From Flavobacterium restrictum (lineage in GTDB: Bacteria > Bacteroidota > Bacteroidia > Flavobacteriales > Flavobacteriaceae): a stretch of 64,000 bases of DNA. Positions 1 to 8,693 of this stretch are shown here, in pieces (position 1 is the first letter of the stretch; each line of letters starts with the position of its first letter). A program made the translations under genes and the position numbers. Under the pieces are notes generated by a model that saw only the letters and a program-made list of their open reading frames with translations, ran no database searches and was not told the DNA's origin. The stretch is from the NCBI RefSeq assembly GCF_007097245.1, contig NZ_VJZT01000015.1:28371-92370 (forward strand), in the 5' to 3' direction.

Positions 1-36
1 GAAAAAGTCTAAATCACTTCTATGAAAAAAAGGAGC

Positions 37-588
37 TTAAAATGTAAAACTAGCGCCTAATTGAATAACTTGACTTTTATGACTATCGTATTTTATCACA
101 TCTGTAAAACTGGTAATGTATCGTGCATTTATAGCTAATCCCATAGGAAAGTTAAATGAAAAGCCACCAGCCCAAGCGGTATCAAAGGTGTTAAAATCAG
201 GATTATTATTAGAGCCACTAACTTTATCACTGATTTTAAATCCAAATTGGGGTCCCGTTTCAAAGCTTACCACTTTGGCTAAATACACCTTGGCCAAAAC
301 AGGAACTTGGATGTAATCGAGATCAAAATCAGTCGTTTTGGTATTAAATCCTTGTTTAGAAAATTGGACTTCGGGTTGAATAAACAATAGTTTTGAGATA
401 ATGGTCATTTCTTTGTAAACACCAAGATACCCTCCAGTGCGTATGTCGGTTTTTCCAAAACTTCCATTGGATGCCGAGGCTAAATTTACACCCGCTCGTA
501 CGCCCCAACCTTGGGCAGTAGCCACATTAGCAGCTAATAAAAAAAGGATTGCAATCAAAAATGGTTTTGCTAGTTTCATAATCTTCAT
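37..588 (-). CDS. Outer-membrane beta-barrel protein, PorT-like fold
   Basis: Predicted 183-residue secreted protein. Residues 1-25 form a signal peptide (basic start, hydrophobic LAKPFLIAILFLLAANVATA core, cleavage near AQ). The rest alternates short amphipathic strands with Gly and aromatic residues and ends in a C-terminal Phe (GASFTF), as small outer-membrane barrels do. Phrases such as GVRAGVNLA and FIQPEVQFSKQG resemble the outer-membrane beta-barrel domain family widespread in Bacteroidetes. It stands alone, divergent from the AsmA gene. The substrate or role cannot be told from sequence. Confidence 0.8.
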   Translation of the reverse strand: MKIMKLAKPFLIAILFLLAANVATAQGWGVRAGVNLASASNGSFGKTDIRTGGYLGVYKEMTIISKLLFIQPEVQFSKQGFNTKTTDFDLDYIQVPVLAKVYLAKVVSFETGPQFGFKISDKVSGSNNNPDFNTFDTAWAGGFSFNFPMGLAINARYITSFTDVIKYDSHKSQVIQLGASFTF

Positions 589-816
589 TTTTAGAATTAA
601 TAATTCGCTTGAGTTAAAATTGCTTTGTAAAAATACTAATTATAGCCGTTCGATTCAAAAATCATTTCAATAAAACAACGATGGGATCTTCCTGTATTAG
701 TAACGTCGATATTTCAAAAATAGTTTCTTTCACTCCAGTTTAATGCTAAATCCAATAAAAAAAGCAGTAAATTCTTTTGTTTTAACTATCTTTATTTCAA
801 ACTAAAAGCAAAGAGA

Positions 817-3279
817 ATGAGTCAATTTTATGCTACTATTAAAAAAAAATTAAGTGGGCTACAGGTAAAAAAAATTGCCAAAAAAATTGCTTTTTTCGCA
901 TTAGGAATACTTGCGCTAGTACTTGTTATTGCCGGAGGTTTGGCGGTTTATGTGAACCAAAATAAGCCTAAAATAATGGCGGCATTGCATGCACAAATCA
1001 ATGATAATATTATAGGGAAAGTGAGTATTGGCGACATTCAATATAAGTTTTTGGTTGGTTTTCCTAATGTTACCATCGCTATCAAGGACGTTGCTATCAA
1101 GGACAGTTTGTGGGCGCAACATCATCATACTTTTTTTAAAGCCAAAGAAATCGAGGTGCGATTGAATGTTTTGAAATTAATAGATCATCAAGTAATCATT
1201 CATAAAATTGTAATGAATCAAGCTACGGTTGACATTTTTAAAGCTAAAAACGGACTTACCAATACCGCTATTTTCAAACCAAAATCAAGTCAAATCAAAC
1301 CCAAAAGTGATACGAAAATCGAAATTAACGAAATCAGTTGCAACGAAGTAGTTTTTATTTCCGAAAACCAACAACGGCACAAGCTTTTTCATTTTGAAGT
1401 CGCTTCCTTGTACGCCAAGATGGACTATTTGCAGGATCACATCAAAACCAATTTGTCCCTGACTACTTTGGCCAAACAAATGGCATTCAACCAACTGCAT
1501 GGAAGCTTTATAAAAGATAAAATTGTACAAGGAAACTTACTGGTTGATTACGCCAAAAAGGAAGATCTAATAAGCGTTTTGTCCCAAAATTTCACCATTG
1601 GAAATAATCCTTTTGACATTTCAGGACATTTTAATTTGGGCAAAAAAAATGCCAACTACGACCTCGATATCAAGACCAAAATCCTGTGGCGAGAAGCTTC
1701 GGGATTACTGGCAAACAACATTAGCTCTAGACTCAATCTTTTTGATTTCAAAGCACCGCTTCAAGCGCGATGCACCATAAAAGGCGACATGAACGCAGAG
1801 GGTGATCCTGAAATTATTGCCACCGCTCTCCTTCGGGACAACGAACTCAAAGCGCCAGATGGTACCATAACCAATTGCAATTTTGACGGCAAATACACGA
1901 ATAACTTTGTAAATGGAAAAGGCAATGACGATGCCAATTCGGCTATTGTTATCAACGCTTTTTCAGGGAAATTTCAAGGTATTCCGGTTGCCATTCCGCT
2001 AGCCAGAATCACTAATTTTGATAAACCATTGGCAACGGGAAAATTTACTGCTGCTTTTAAAATGGCACAATTGAACGAATTTGTCAACAAAGATTTTGTG
2101 CTTTTTTCTAACGGAAATGCAAAAGTAAACCTAGATTTTGCGGTAGATATTGTAAATTATAAAATCAATAAACCTCATTTTACTGGAAATGTTACGGTCA
2201 ATGATGCCACCATAAAATACGTGAACAAAAACATTACGCTAACCCGCACAGCGATTCAAATGGATTTTACGGATACCGCTTTGCACATTCAAAAAATAAT
2301 TTTCAAAGACCGGTACAATACCGTTTTTATGAAATGTGACATTGCTAATTTCCTGAATCTGTATTACAATGATCCCGAAAAAATGATCATCAATTGGAGA
2401 ATTTATGCACCTTATATCAACGCAAAACAATTTCTTGCCATTTTATCGAGCAAGCAACAAGCCCGAACAGCTCCAGCCAAAAAAGCAGGTAGTTTTTCTA
2501 ACTCTCTTCGGGAGGTGTTAGGAAAATGCAAAGTTACAGTCGACTTGAAAGCCGATAAAATAAAATATGAAAAATTGCTTGCAACCCATGCCAAAGCGAC
2601 TATTGTAATAAACAACAGCCATCTAGACATTAACAACGGATTTTTGCAAACTGCAGGAGGAACAATAGCGTATAATGCCCAGCTTACGCCAAAAAATGCC
2701 AACTACTATGTCCAATCACAAGCCAAAGTCAACCAGGTCGAAATAGGGCCTTTCCTTGCTTATTTTGATAATTTTGGGGTTACCTCCTTCAATCCCAAAA
2801 GTATTAAAGGGCGTTTAAACCTAACAGCAAATTTAGCCGTAGCACTTAATCCTGCTGGGGATTTAATCAAAAACTCGTTGAACGGAACGGTAAATTTCAA
2901 AGTCAATAATGGTGCTTTGGTGGATTTTGCACCTATCAAAAAAGGCTGGAAATTCCTTTTTCCGTTTAGAGATTTGGATAACATTACTTTTAGCGATTTA
3001 TCTGCCAACTTAAACGTCAACAACCGCAAAGTGTTCATCAACGATTTTAAAATTAGTTCTAGCGTACTCAATTTTGATGTTAACGGAGTGTATGCTTTGG
3101 AAAAAGGTACTAATTTAAAAATGGATATTCCACTCCGAAATCCCAAAGATGACCTTAAAATCACGGACAAAAAGGAAAGAGCCGAAAAAAGGAACAGAGG
3201 AATTGTTTTGCATCTATTAGCCACCGATGATGATCAAGGCGGTGTAAAAATAAAGCTAATAAAGGGCGACAAAAACTAA
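817..3279 (+). CDS. AsmA family protein
   Basis: 820-residue envelope protein. A single membrane segment at about residues 25-50 (IAFFALGILALVLVIAGGLA) follows a basic N-terminus, so the long remainder is predicted periplasmic. The N-terminal part after the membrane anchor and the C-terminal part (FPFRDLDNITFSDLSANLNV, about residues 710-735, then a conserved strand-rich end) fit the AsmA/AsmA_2 family, related to bridge-like proteins implicated in lipid transfer to the outer membrane. The tail is Lys-rich. The ATG at 817 follows a TATCTTTA sequence. It is monocistronic, ending about 100 bp before trmB. Confidence 0.85.
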   Translation: MSQFYATIKKKLSGLQVKKIAKKIAFFALGILALVLVIAGGLAVYVNQNKPKIMAALHAQINDNIIGKVSIGDIQYKFLVGFPNVTIAIKDVAIKDSLWAQHHHTFFKAKEIEVRLNVLKLIDHQVIIHKIVMNQATVDIFKAKNGLTNTAIFKPKSSQIKPKSDTKIEINEISCNEVVFISENQQRHKLFHFEVASLYAKMDYLQDHIKTNLSLTTLAKQMAFNQLHGSFIKDKIVQGNLLVDYAKKEDLISVLSQNFTIGNNPFDISGHFNLGKKNANYDLDIKTKILWREASGLLANNISSRLNLFDFKAPLQARCTIKGDMNAEGDPEIIATALLRDNELKAPDGTITNCNFDGKYTNNFVNGKGNDDANSAIVINAFSGKFQGIPVAIPLARITNFDKPLATGKFTAAFKMAQLNEFVNKDFVLFSNGNAKVNLDFAVDIVNYKINKPHFTGNVTVNDATIKYVNKNITLTRTAIQMDFTDTALHIQKIIFKDRYNTVFMKCDIANFLNLYYNDPEKMIINWRIYAPYINAKQFLAILSSKQQARTAPAKKAGSFSNSLREVLGKCKVTVDLKADKIKYEKLLATHAKATIVINNSHLDINNGFLQTAGGTIAYNAQLTPKNANYYVQSQAKVNQVEIGPFLAYFDNFGVTSFNPKSIKGRLNLTANLAVALNPAGDLIKNSLNGTVNFKVNNGALVDFAPIKKGWKFLFPFRDLDNITFSDLSANLNVNNRKVFINDFKISSSVLNFDVNGVYALEKGTNLKMDIPLRNPKDDLKITDKKERAEKRNRGIVLHLLATDDDQGGVKIKLIKGDKN

Positions 3280-3358
3280 AAATAATGGAATGAACTTGTA
3301 ACGAGAAGGATAATTTTCATTTTTTGTTTACCAAAGCCTCCGTTTGTTTATAATTGTT

Positions 3359-3366
3359 TAATTTTG
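3359..3366 (+). promoter_or_regulatory. Candidate -7 box for trmB
   Basis: TAATTTTG matches the Bacteroidetes -7 consensus TAnnTTTG and lies 20 bp before the GTG start. No well-spaced TTG -33 element is visible, so this is tentative. Confidence 0.35.
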
Positions 3367-3385
3367 CCCTAAATTCAATACTATC

Positions 3386-4063
3386 GTGGGAAGCAAAAAT
3401 AAATTAAAAAGATTCAAAGAAAACGAAACATTCAACAATGTTTTTCAACCAACAAGAGAGGAAGTCGTGGGGGATTTATTTCCGTTAAAAGGGAAATGGA
3501 ACACTGATTTTTTTAAAAATGAAAATCCTTTGGTTCTAGAACTAGGCTGTGGAAAAGGAGAATATTCCGTAGGTTTAGCCGAAAAATATCCCAATAAAAA
3601 TTTTGTAGGTATCGATATTAAGGGCGCTCGTTTTTGGCGCGGAGCCAAGACTGCTGTAGAAACAGGATTGCATAACGTAGCCTTTATCCGGACTCAAATC
3701 GAGTTAATTAACCATATTTTTGCCCAAAACGAAGTAGACGAAATTTGGATTACTTTTCCAGATCCGCAAATTAAATACAAGCGTACCAAACACCGCATGA
3801 CGAATTCGGAGTTTTTGCAATTGTATAAAAAAATCCTCAAAAAAGACGGTGTTGTCAATCTAAAAACCGATTCGGAGTTCATGCACGGTTATACTTTAGG
3901 GCTTTTGCATGGCGAAGGGCACGAGGTTTTATATGCCAATCATAATGTGTACGTAAACGAAGGAAGTCCCGAGGAAGTAACTGCTTTTCAAACTTTTTAC
4001 GAAAAACAATATTTAGAAATAAACAAAGCAATTACATACATTCGATTTAAGATTAAAGAATAA
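3386..4063 (+). CDS. trmB: tRNA (guanine-N7-)-methyltransferase
   Basis: 225 residues. It transfers a methyl group from S-adenosylmethionine to N7 of G46 in the variable loop of tRNAs. The SAM-binding motif LELGCGKGEYSVGLA is followed by NFVGIDIKGARFWRGAKTA, then by the family signature FPDPQIKYKRTKHR (about residues 127-140). The start is a GTG; no upstream ATG is in frame and the Met-Gly-Ser-Lys-Asn-Lys N-terminus is usual for Bacteroidetes TrmB. The LysE-type exporter follows 31 bp later in the same direction. Confidence 0.95.
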   Translation: MGSKNKLKRFKENETFNNVFQPTREEVVGDLFPLKGKWNTDFFKNENPLVLELGCGKGEYSVGLAEKYPNKNFVGIDIKGARFWRGAKTAVETGLHNVAFIRTQIELINHIFAQNEVDEIWITFPDPQIKYKRTKHRMTNSEFLQLYKKILKKDGVVNLKTDSEFMHGYTLGLLHGEGHEVLYANHNVYVNEGSPEEVTAFQTFYEKQYLEINKAITYIRFKIKE

Positions 4064-4094
4064 ATTTGCGCCCAAAAAACGGTTTTACAACGAT

Positions 4095-4730
4095 ATGACA
4101 TTTATTTTATCCTTTTTACTAGGTTTTGCAACCGCTTTTATAGGTATTTCTCCGCCAGGATTAATCAATATGACTGCAGTGAAAATAAATTTGAAAGAAG
4201 GAAAACGAACCGCATTGTGGTTTGTTCTAGGTGCTGTTCTAGTTATTTTTTTTCAAACCACGGTAGCTATTTTTTTTGCCCGAGTAATCGATGGAAAACC
4301 AGCTTTAATCCTTTTACTTCGTGAAATAGGTTGTGTTGTTTTTGCTTTTTTGACCGTTTATTTCCTGTGGATTGCCAAAAAACCAAAACGAAAAAAAGGA
4401 AAAATAAAAAAATACAGCAAAAGTTCTCGCTTTTTTCTGGGCATGCTCTTGTCAACACTCAATTTGTTTCCCATTCCTTATTATGTTTTGGTAAGCATTA
4501 CTTTGGCTTCTTACAGCTTATTTTCGTTTGATTTATTTTCAATTCTAATCTTTGTAAGCGGTGTGGTAACAGGTTCTTTTTTAGTGTTTTATTGCTACGT
4601 CTCTTTTTTTGAAAGAATAGAATCCAAAGCCGATTATATCGTTCGCAACATGAATACCATAATAGGAAGCATAACGGGAATCATTACGCTGATAACACTT
4701 TGGAACATTAGCACCTATTATCTAGGGTAA
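4095..4730 (+). CDS. LysE family translocator
   Basis: 211-residue integral membrane protein of the LysE/RhtB amino-acid exporter type. It shows about six hydrophobic segments; the first carries the ISPPGLINM motif (about residues 18-26), equivalent to the xGPxxxxV signature of the family. A Lys/Arg-rich cytoplasmic loop (KKPKRKKGKIKKYSKSS) separates the N- and C-terminal halves. The substrate is unknown. Flanked by trmB and an alkyltransferase-like gene on the same strand. Confidence 0.85.
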   Translation: MTFILSFLLGFATAFIGISPPGLINMTAVKINLKEGKRTALWFVLGAVLVIFFQTTVAIFFARVIDGKPALILLLREIGCVVFAFLTVYFLWIAKKPKRKKGKIKKYSKSSRFFLGMLLSTLNLFPIPYYVLVSITLASYSLFSFDLFSILIFVSGVVTGSFLVFYCYVSFFERIESKADYIVRNMNTIIGSITGIITLITLWNISTYYLG

Positions 4731-4759
4731 TTCTCGTTACTTTAATTTAAAAAACAAAG

Positions 4760-5086
4760 ATGTCAAACGACAATTTTTTTGAGCGTGTGTACGCCATTGC
4801 AAGGCAAATTCCTTACGGAAAGGTGACTTCGTACGGAGCCATCGCAAAAGCATTGGGAACGGCTCGATCAGCCCGAATGGTGGGCTGGGCAATGAATGCT
4901 TCACATGCCATGGAGGATGTACCTGCACATAGAGTGGTCAACCGTAAGGGATTATTGACGGGTAAACTTCATTTTGACGGCAGCAATCTCATGCAGCAAT
5001 TACTAGAAAACGAAGGAATTACCGTTGTAGATAACCAAATTATAGATTTCGAAAACCATTTTTGGCAACCAGAAATTACAGTTTAG
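4760..5086 (+). CDS. Alkyltransferase-like protein (MGMT family, no catalytic Cys)
   Basis: 108 residues equivalent to the DNA-binding C-terminal domain of O6-alkylguanine-DNA alkyltransferase: VYAIARQIPYGKVTSYGAIAKALG (helix-turn-helix region) then VGWAMNASHAMEDVPAHRVVNRKG. The active-site motif of true methyltransferases is PCHRV; here it reads PAHRV (about residues 55-59), so the acceptor cysteine is replaced by alanine. This marks the ATL (Atl1/eAtl) group, which binds O6-alkylguanine and hands the lesion to nucleotide excision repair rather than reversing it. Length fits stand-alone ATLs. Confidence 0.88.
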   Translation: MSNDNFFERVYAIARQIPYGKVTSYGAIAKALGTARSARMVGWAMNASHAMEDVPAHRVVNRKGLLTGKLHFDGSNLMQQLLENEGITVVDNQIIDFENHFWQPEITV

Positions 5087-5089
5087 GGC

Positions 5090-5116
5090 TTTGCTTTTTT
5101 CGTTCTAAAAAGCAAA
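5090..5116 (+). terminator. Probable terminator after the ATL gene
   Basis: A 10-bp inverted repeat (TTTGCTTTTT / AAAAAGCAAA) with a 7-nt loop starts 4 bp after the ATL stop codon. It is AT-rich, so modest in strength. Confidence 0.4.
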
Positions 5117-5246
5117 AATTACGAATAAAAAACACTTTTTTGCATTCGCAATACAACCCAATGCAATAGGAGTTTGCCAATAATTTACAGCAATCCCAAA
5201 ATCAATAAATCCAATCCAAATCCTTTATAATAAGAACTTAATCCGT

Positions 5247-5254
5247 TATCTTTG
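5247..5254 (+). promoter_or_regulatory. Candidate -7 box for the mrp transcript
   Basis: TATCTTTG fits TAnnTTTG and lies about 70 bp before the chosen Mrp start. It overlaps the upstream extension of the open frame, which argues that translation starts downstream at 5324 and not at 5252. Confidence 0.4.
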
Positions 5255-5323
5255 CAATCTAAATTTAGTTTAAATAAACAGCGTCTTTTGCGAAAGCGAG
5301 ACCCATTACTGCAAACTCTTACA

Positions 5324-6451
5324 ATGAAATTAGATAGAAAAGAAATCCTCAAAGCATTAGAAACAATTACTATTGCCGGCGAAGGAAAAAATATGGTCGA
5401 AAGTGGTGCTATTGCTAATGTAGTCACTTTTGGCGACGAAGTAGTAGTCGATTTGCTCTTGCATACACCTGCCATGCACATCAAAAAAAGAGCCGAAGAC
5501 GACATTAGAAAAACGATTTTAGAACTCGTTTCGCCCGAGGCAAAAATCAAAATCAACAGCAAAGTCGAGGTGCCAGACAAGCCCGAAATAAAAGGAAAAT
5601 CAATACCTGGAATCAAAAACATCATTGCCGTCGCATCTGGAAAAGGAGGCGTAGGCAAGTCAACAGTTACCGCTAACCTAGCCGTAACACTAGCCAAAAT
5701 GGGATTTAATGTAGGCGTTCTCGATGCCGATATTTACGGTCCATCCATGCCTATCATGTTTGATGTAGAAAACGAAAAACCAATCTCGGTACTCGTTGAC
5801 GGAAAATCAAAAATGAAACCCGTAGAAAGTTATGAAGTAAAAATGCTTTCTATAGGATTTTTTACCTCACCCAGTCAAGCCGTAATTTGGCGTGGTCCAA
5901 TGGCCTCAAAAGCCTTAAACCAAATGATTTTTGATGCGGATTGGGGCGAACTCGATTTCATGCTTATCGATTTGCCACCTGGAACGGGAGATATCCACCT
6001 TTCGATCATGCAATCGCTACCCGTAACCGGTGCCGTTGTAGTGAGTACACCACAAGCCGTTGCCCTTGCCGATGCCAAAAAAGGCGTTTCCATGTTCTTG
6101 TCAGATGCTATTAATGTTCCCGTACTCGGAATTATTGAGAATATGGCCTATTTTACCCCCGAAGAACTGCCTGAAAACAAATACTATATCTTTGGCAAAG
6201 AAGGCGCAAGAGATTTAGCAGCTGATTTGCAAGTACCCTTTCTAGGCGAAGTACCTATTGTACAATCCATTCGCGAAGCAGGAGATTACGGTCGCCCAGC
6301 AGCCTTGCAAACAGGATCCGTTATCGAAACCGTTTTTCAAGAAATAACCCGCAACGTCGTGCAAGAAGTAGTGAACCGAAACCAAAGTTTACCCGCTACC
6401 GAAGCCATAAAAATTACAACAATGGCAGGATGTTCTGCCGTCAAAAAATAA
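5324..6451 (+). CDS. Mrp/NBP35-type Fe-S cluster carrier ATPase
   Basis: 375 residues. An N-terminal MIP18/DUF59 domain (residues 1-80) precedes a deviant-Walker P-loop GTPase-like domain: GKGGVGKST at 106-114, DADIYGPSMP, LIDLPPGTGD. Mrp/ApbC proteins bind a 4Fe-4S cluster and pass it to apoproteins. The CxxC pair usually placed after the ENM(A/S)YF motif is absent here (ENMAYFTPEELPENKYYIFG). The frame is open back to 5252, but MKLDRKEILKALE is the normal family N-terminus. A nifU-domain gene and a ferredoxin follow, forming an Fe-S group. Confidence 0.92.
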   Translation: MKLDRKEILKALETITIAGEGKNMVESGAIANVVTFGDEVVVDLLLHTPAMHIKKRAEDDIRKTILELVSPEAKIKINSKVEVPDKPEIKGKSIPGIKNIIAVASGKGGVGKSTVTANLAVTLAKMGFNVGVLDADIYGPSMPIMFDVENEKPISVLVDGKSKMKPVESYEVKMLSIGFFTSPSQAVIWRGPMASKALNQMIFDADWGELDFMLIDLPPGTGDIHLSIMQSLPVTGAVVVSTPQAVALADAKKGVSMFLSDAINVPVLGIIENMAYFTPEELPENKYYIFGKEGARDLAADLQVPFLGEVPIVQSIREAGDYGRPAALQTGSVIETVFQEITRNVVQEVVNRNQSLPATEAIKITTMAGCSAVKK

Positions 6452-6484
6452 GCAACTCACCCGAGTAACAAAGCCATAAGCAGT

Positions 6485-6724
6485 ATGACAACAGAAGAAT
6501 TAACCACCAACGTCCTTAAAGCACTAGAGGAAATAAGACCATTCTTGAATTCCGATGGCGGCGACATCACGCTCATCTCCATCGAGGAGGACAAACACGT
6601 CAAAGTACGTCTCGAAGGCGCATGCACCAGTTGCAGCGTCAACCAAATGACCTTGAGAGCAGGCGTAGAAACCACCATCAAAAAATTCGCTCCACAAATC
6701 GAAACCGTTGTCAACATTCTATAA
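6485..6724 (+). CDS. NifU C-terminal domain protein (Fe-S scaffold)
   Basis: 79 residues forming only the NifU-like C-terminal (Nfu) domain, with the cluster-binding CxxC at Cys47 and Cys50 (GACTSCSVNQ). Such proteins assemble or carry 4Fe-4S clusters. It begins 33 bp after mrp and is probably cotranscribed with it; the pairing of an Mrp ATPase with an Nfu protein supports a shared cluster-transfer job. An overlapping frame at 6622 is a shadow. Confidence 0.93.
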   Translation: MTTEELTTNVLKALEEIRPFLNSDGGDITLISIEEDKHVKVRLEGACTSCSVNQMTLRAGVETTIKKFAPQIETVVNIL

Positions 6725-6758
6725 AGGACACTATGCTTGATTCAAGGCAACAGTATTT

Positions 6759-6871
6759 GGGCGTGACCACCTATAGAAAAAAGGCTATTCTCGTAACTGT
6801 TGAGTCGCCTTTTTTCTATAAGCGGTCGGGCACTACGCGCTACTTCGGTAGCTAGCTTCGATCCCTCACGC
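6759..6871. repeat. Intergenic hairpin repeat, ends GGGCGTGA / TCACGC
   Basis: A 113-bp block between the nifU-domain gene and the ferredoxin. Its ends are inverted (GCGTGA at 6761-6766, TCACGC at 6866-6871). Inside is a perfect 14-bp stem, TATAGAAAAAAGGC (6772-6785) with GCCTTTTTTCTATA (6807-6820), around a 21-nt loop, then CGGTCGGGCACTACGCGC and a CTTCGGTAGCTAGCTTCGATCCC stretch. From memory, sequences beginning GGGCGTGACC and ending ATCCCTCACGC are a common intergenic repeat in Flavobacterium; that part is recall, not shown here. The A/T-rich stem could also end the upstream transcript. Confidence 0.6.
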
Positions 6872-6910
6872 AAAACCATAAACACAAAAACACTTTCCAA
6901 AACGCAAACA

Positions 6911-7228
6911 ATGGATGTACTCATAAAAATCAAAGACCGTGAAGGAATCGTTCACGAACTACAAGCCCCAACGGATATGGCCATGAACATCATGGAATTA
7001 TGCAAAGCCTACGAACTTCCTGTAGAAGGAACCTGTGGCGGTATGGCCATGTGCGCCTCCTGTCAATGTTATGTTCTTAACGACGTAGCCCTACCAGAAA
7101 TGGGAGATGACGAAGAGGCTATGCTATCCGAAGCTTTCTATGTCAAACCAAACAGCCGTTTAGGCTGCCAAATTCCCATCACCGAGAGCCTTGAAGGACT
7201 AGAACTTGAACTCGCTCCAGAGAATTAA
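6911..7228 (+). CDS. 2Fe-2S ferredoxin, adrenodoxin type
   Basis: 105 residues. Cluster ligands are Cys42, Cys48, Cys51 and Cys86 in the spacing C-x5-C-x2-C-xn-C (EGTCGGMAMCASCQC ... RLGCQI), the vertebrate/bacterial adrenodoxin pattern. It is an electron carrier, probably for oxidoreductases or Fe-S biogenesis. The frame is open upstream to 6800, but that part lies inside the intergenic repeat; MDVLIKIKDREG at 6911 is the natural start. It ends at a strong terminator. Confidence 0.92.
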   Translation: MDVLIKIKDREGIVHELQAPTDMAMNIMELCKAYELPVEGTCGGMAMCASCQCYVLNDVALPEMGDDEEAMLSEAFYVKPNSRLGCQIPITESLEGLELELAPEN

Positions 7229-7248
7229 GTGCCATTTGAGTTTCAAAC

Positions 7249-7287
7249 AAAAAAAGAGGCTGTTCAATAGGAACAGCCTCTTTTTTT
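7249..7287. terminator. Rho-independent terminator after the ferredoxin gene
   Basis: Perfect 17-bp stem (7249-7265 with 7271-7287): seven A, GAGGCTGTTC, loop AATAG, GAACAGCCTC, seven T. The A and T tracts make it able to work in both directions. Confidence 0.85.
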
Positions 7288-7513
7288 GGTCTAATCTGCT
7301 AATACAATTAAGGTATTGTTTTTGACTTCAAAAGCTCATGAAGTATTGGTAATTCTGTATTTGATAAACATTTTGTAACAGTTGTAATTTTGTATAACGG
7401 TCAAAAATAGTTGGTAAAACGTTGATTAGATTGATAAATACACTTTTTTATTTTATCAAAAACTAAAAAATCTGCGATACAACTCGAATCCTTTTAACAA
7501 AACAAACTTAAAA

Positions 7514-8551
7514 TCAGGGTGCTGGATCAGGAATGCGGGCATGAACGGCATCGATAGCTTGCAGGACATCGTCAGTAAGAGTTGTTTTGATAGTGGCTAT
7601 GTTCTCTTGGAGCTGTTCCTGCGTAGTTGCGCCAATGATAGTGCTGGTAACAAAGGATTGCTGCTCTACAAAAGCCAATGCCAGTTGTGTTAAAGTCAAG
7701 CCGTTTTGAGTAGCAATTTCTTGGTACAAACGGGTGGCTTCTGTTGATTGTGGGCTGTTGTATCTTGAGAATTGTGGAAACAAAGTAATGCGCGCTTTTG
7801 GATGGCTTTCGCCAGTTAAAAACTTACCGGATAATACCCCAAAAGCCATTGGGGAATACGCCAATAAACCCACGTTTTCACGCAAACAAACTTCGGAAGA
7901 ACCATTCTCGAAGAGTCTATTGAGTAACGAATAAGGATTTTGAATGGTTTTTATTAACGGCAAATTGTGGTATTTGCTTTCTTCCAAAAAACGCATCATC
8001 CCCCAAGGTGTCTCGTTCGAAAGACCTATGTGTTTTATTTTTCCCTGTTGGATACAGTTTTGTAACGTTTCTAGGACCGCTTGGATATTGTCCTCCCAAG
8101 CATCATCTTGCATTTTGAAACCACGTTGTCCAAAAAAATTAGTTTTGCGTTCTGGCCAATGCAGTTGATACAAATCGATATAATCAGTTTGAAGGCGTTG
8201 TAAGCTTTGGTCCAATGCGTATTGTATGCTTGATGGTGAGAAATCGTTTTTCTCTCTCATGTAGGTGAAATTGGGGTTGGGTCCAGCAATTTTGGAAGCC
8301 AAAACAATTTGGTCTCTCTTGCCTGTTTCTTGCAACCAAGTTCCAATTATTTTTTCGGTACTTCCGTAGGTGTCTTTATTGGCTGGAACCGAATACATCT
8401 CGGCAGTATCAAAAAAATTAACGCCTTGTTCGAGGGCATAATTCATTTGAGCATGTCCTTCGGCTTGCGTGTTTTGTTGTCCAAAAGTCATCGTGCCAAG
8501 GCAAATTTTGCTGACTTTTATAGTTGTATTGGGGAGTGTAGTATACTTCAT
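7514..8551 (-). CDS. Aldo/keto reductase, Tas-like
   Basis: 345-residue NADPH-dependent TIM-barrel oxidoreductase. The catalytic tetrad is visible: Asp and Tyr in FFDTAEMY (about residues 47-54), Lys in VLASKIAG and His in YQLHWP (about residues 130-135). The GSTEKIIGTWLQ and NPYSLLNR stretches resemble E. coli Tas and its relatives. The natural substrate is unknown. It is transcribed alone, convergent with the ferredoxin gene across the 7249 terminator. Confidence 0.9.
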   Translation of the reverse strand: MKYTTLPNTTIKVSKICLGTMTFGQQNTQAEGHAQMNYALEQGVNFFDTAEMYSVPANKDTYGSTEKIIGTWLQETGKRDQIVLASKIAGPNPNFTYMREKNDFSPSSIQYALDQSLQRLQTDYIDLYQLHWPERKTNFFGQRGFKMQDDAWEDNIQAVLETLQNCIQQGKIKHIGLSNETPWGMMRFLEESKYHNLPLIKTIQNPYSLLNRLFENGSSEVCLRENVGLLAYSPMAFGVLSGKFLTGESHPKARITLFPQFSRYNSPQSTEATRLYQEIATQNGLTLTQLALAFVEQQSFVTSTIIGATTQEQLQENIATIKTTLTDDVLQAIDAVHARIPDPAP

Positions 8552-8641
8552 AAGGGTTTTTTATATAAACAAAGATAGCGGGAGTTGCTTATTTATGAAA
8601 GAGGTTAACAAAAAATTTCGAACTGTTTATGCTAAACCAAA

Positions 8642-8670
8642 AAATCCGCCTTGCACTGCAAGACGGATTT
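8642..8670 (-). terminator. Terminator of pyruvate kinase
   Basis: Arms AAATCCGCCTTGCA (8642-8655) and TGCAAGACGGATTT (8657-8670) pair with one mismatch around a single central base. Read on the minus strand, the stem ends in a run of T just downstream of the pyk stop. Confidence 0.65.
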
Positions 8671-8693
8671 GATTATTTTTAGACAGTCAAAAA

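Noticed and set aside
2760..3224. 154-codon minus-strand frame opposite the AsmA gene end
   Set aside because: Shadow of the AsmA frame; no signal or motif.
5185..5697. 170-codon minus-strand frame across the start of mrp
   Set aside because: It lies opposite a well-conserved ATPase domain and shows no family motif.
8642..8670. Possible REP copy: the centre TTGCACTGCAA is shared with the palindromes near metG
   Set aside because: The outer arms differ (AAATCCG... against GTAGAGACG...), and the position and T run fit a pyk terminator. An 11-base palindromic core can coincide.
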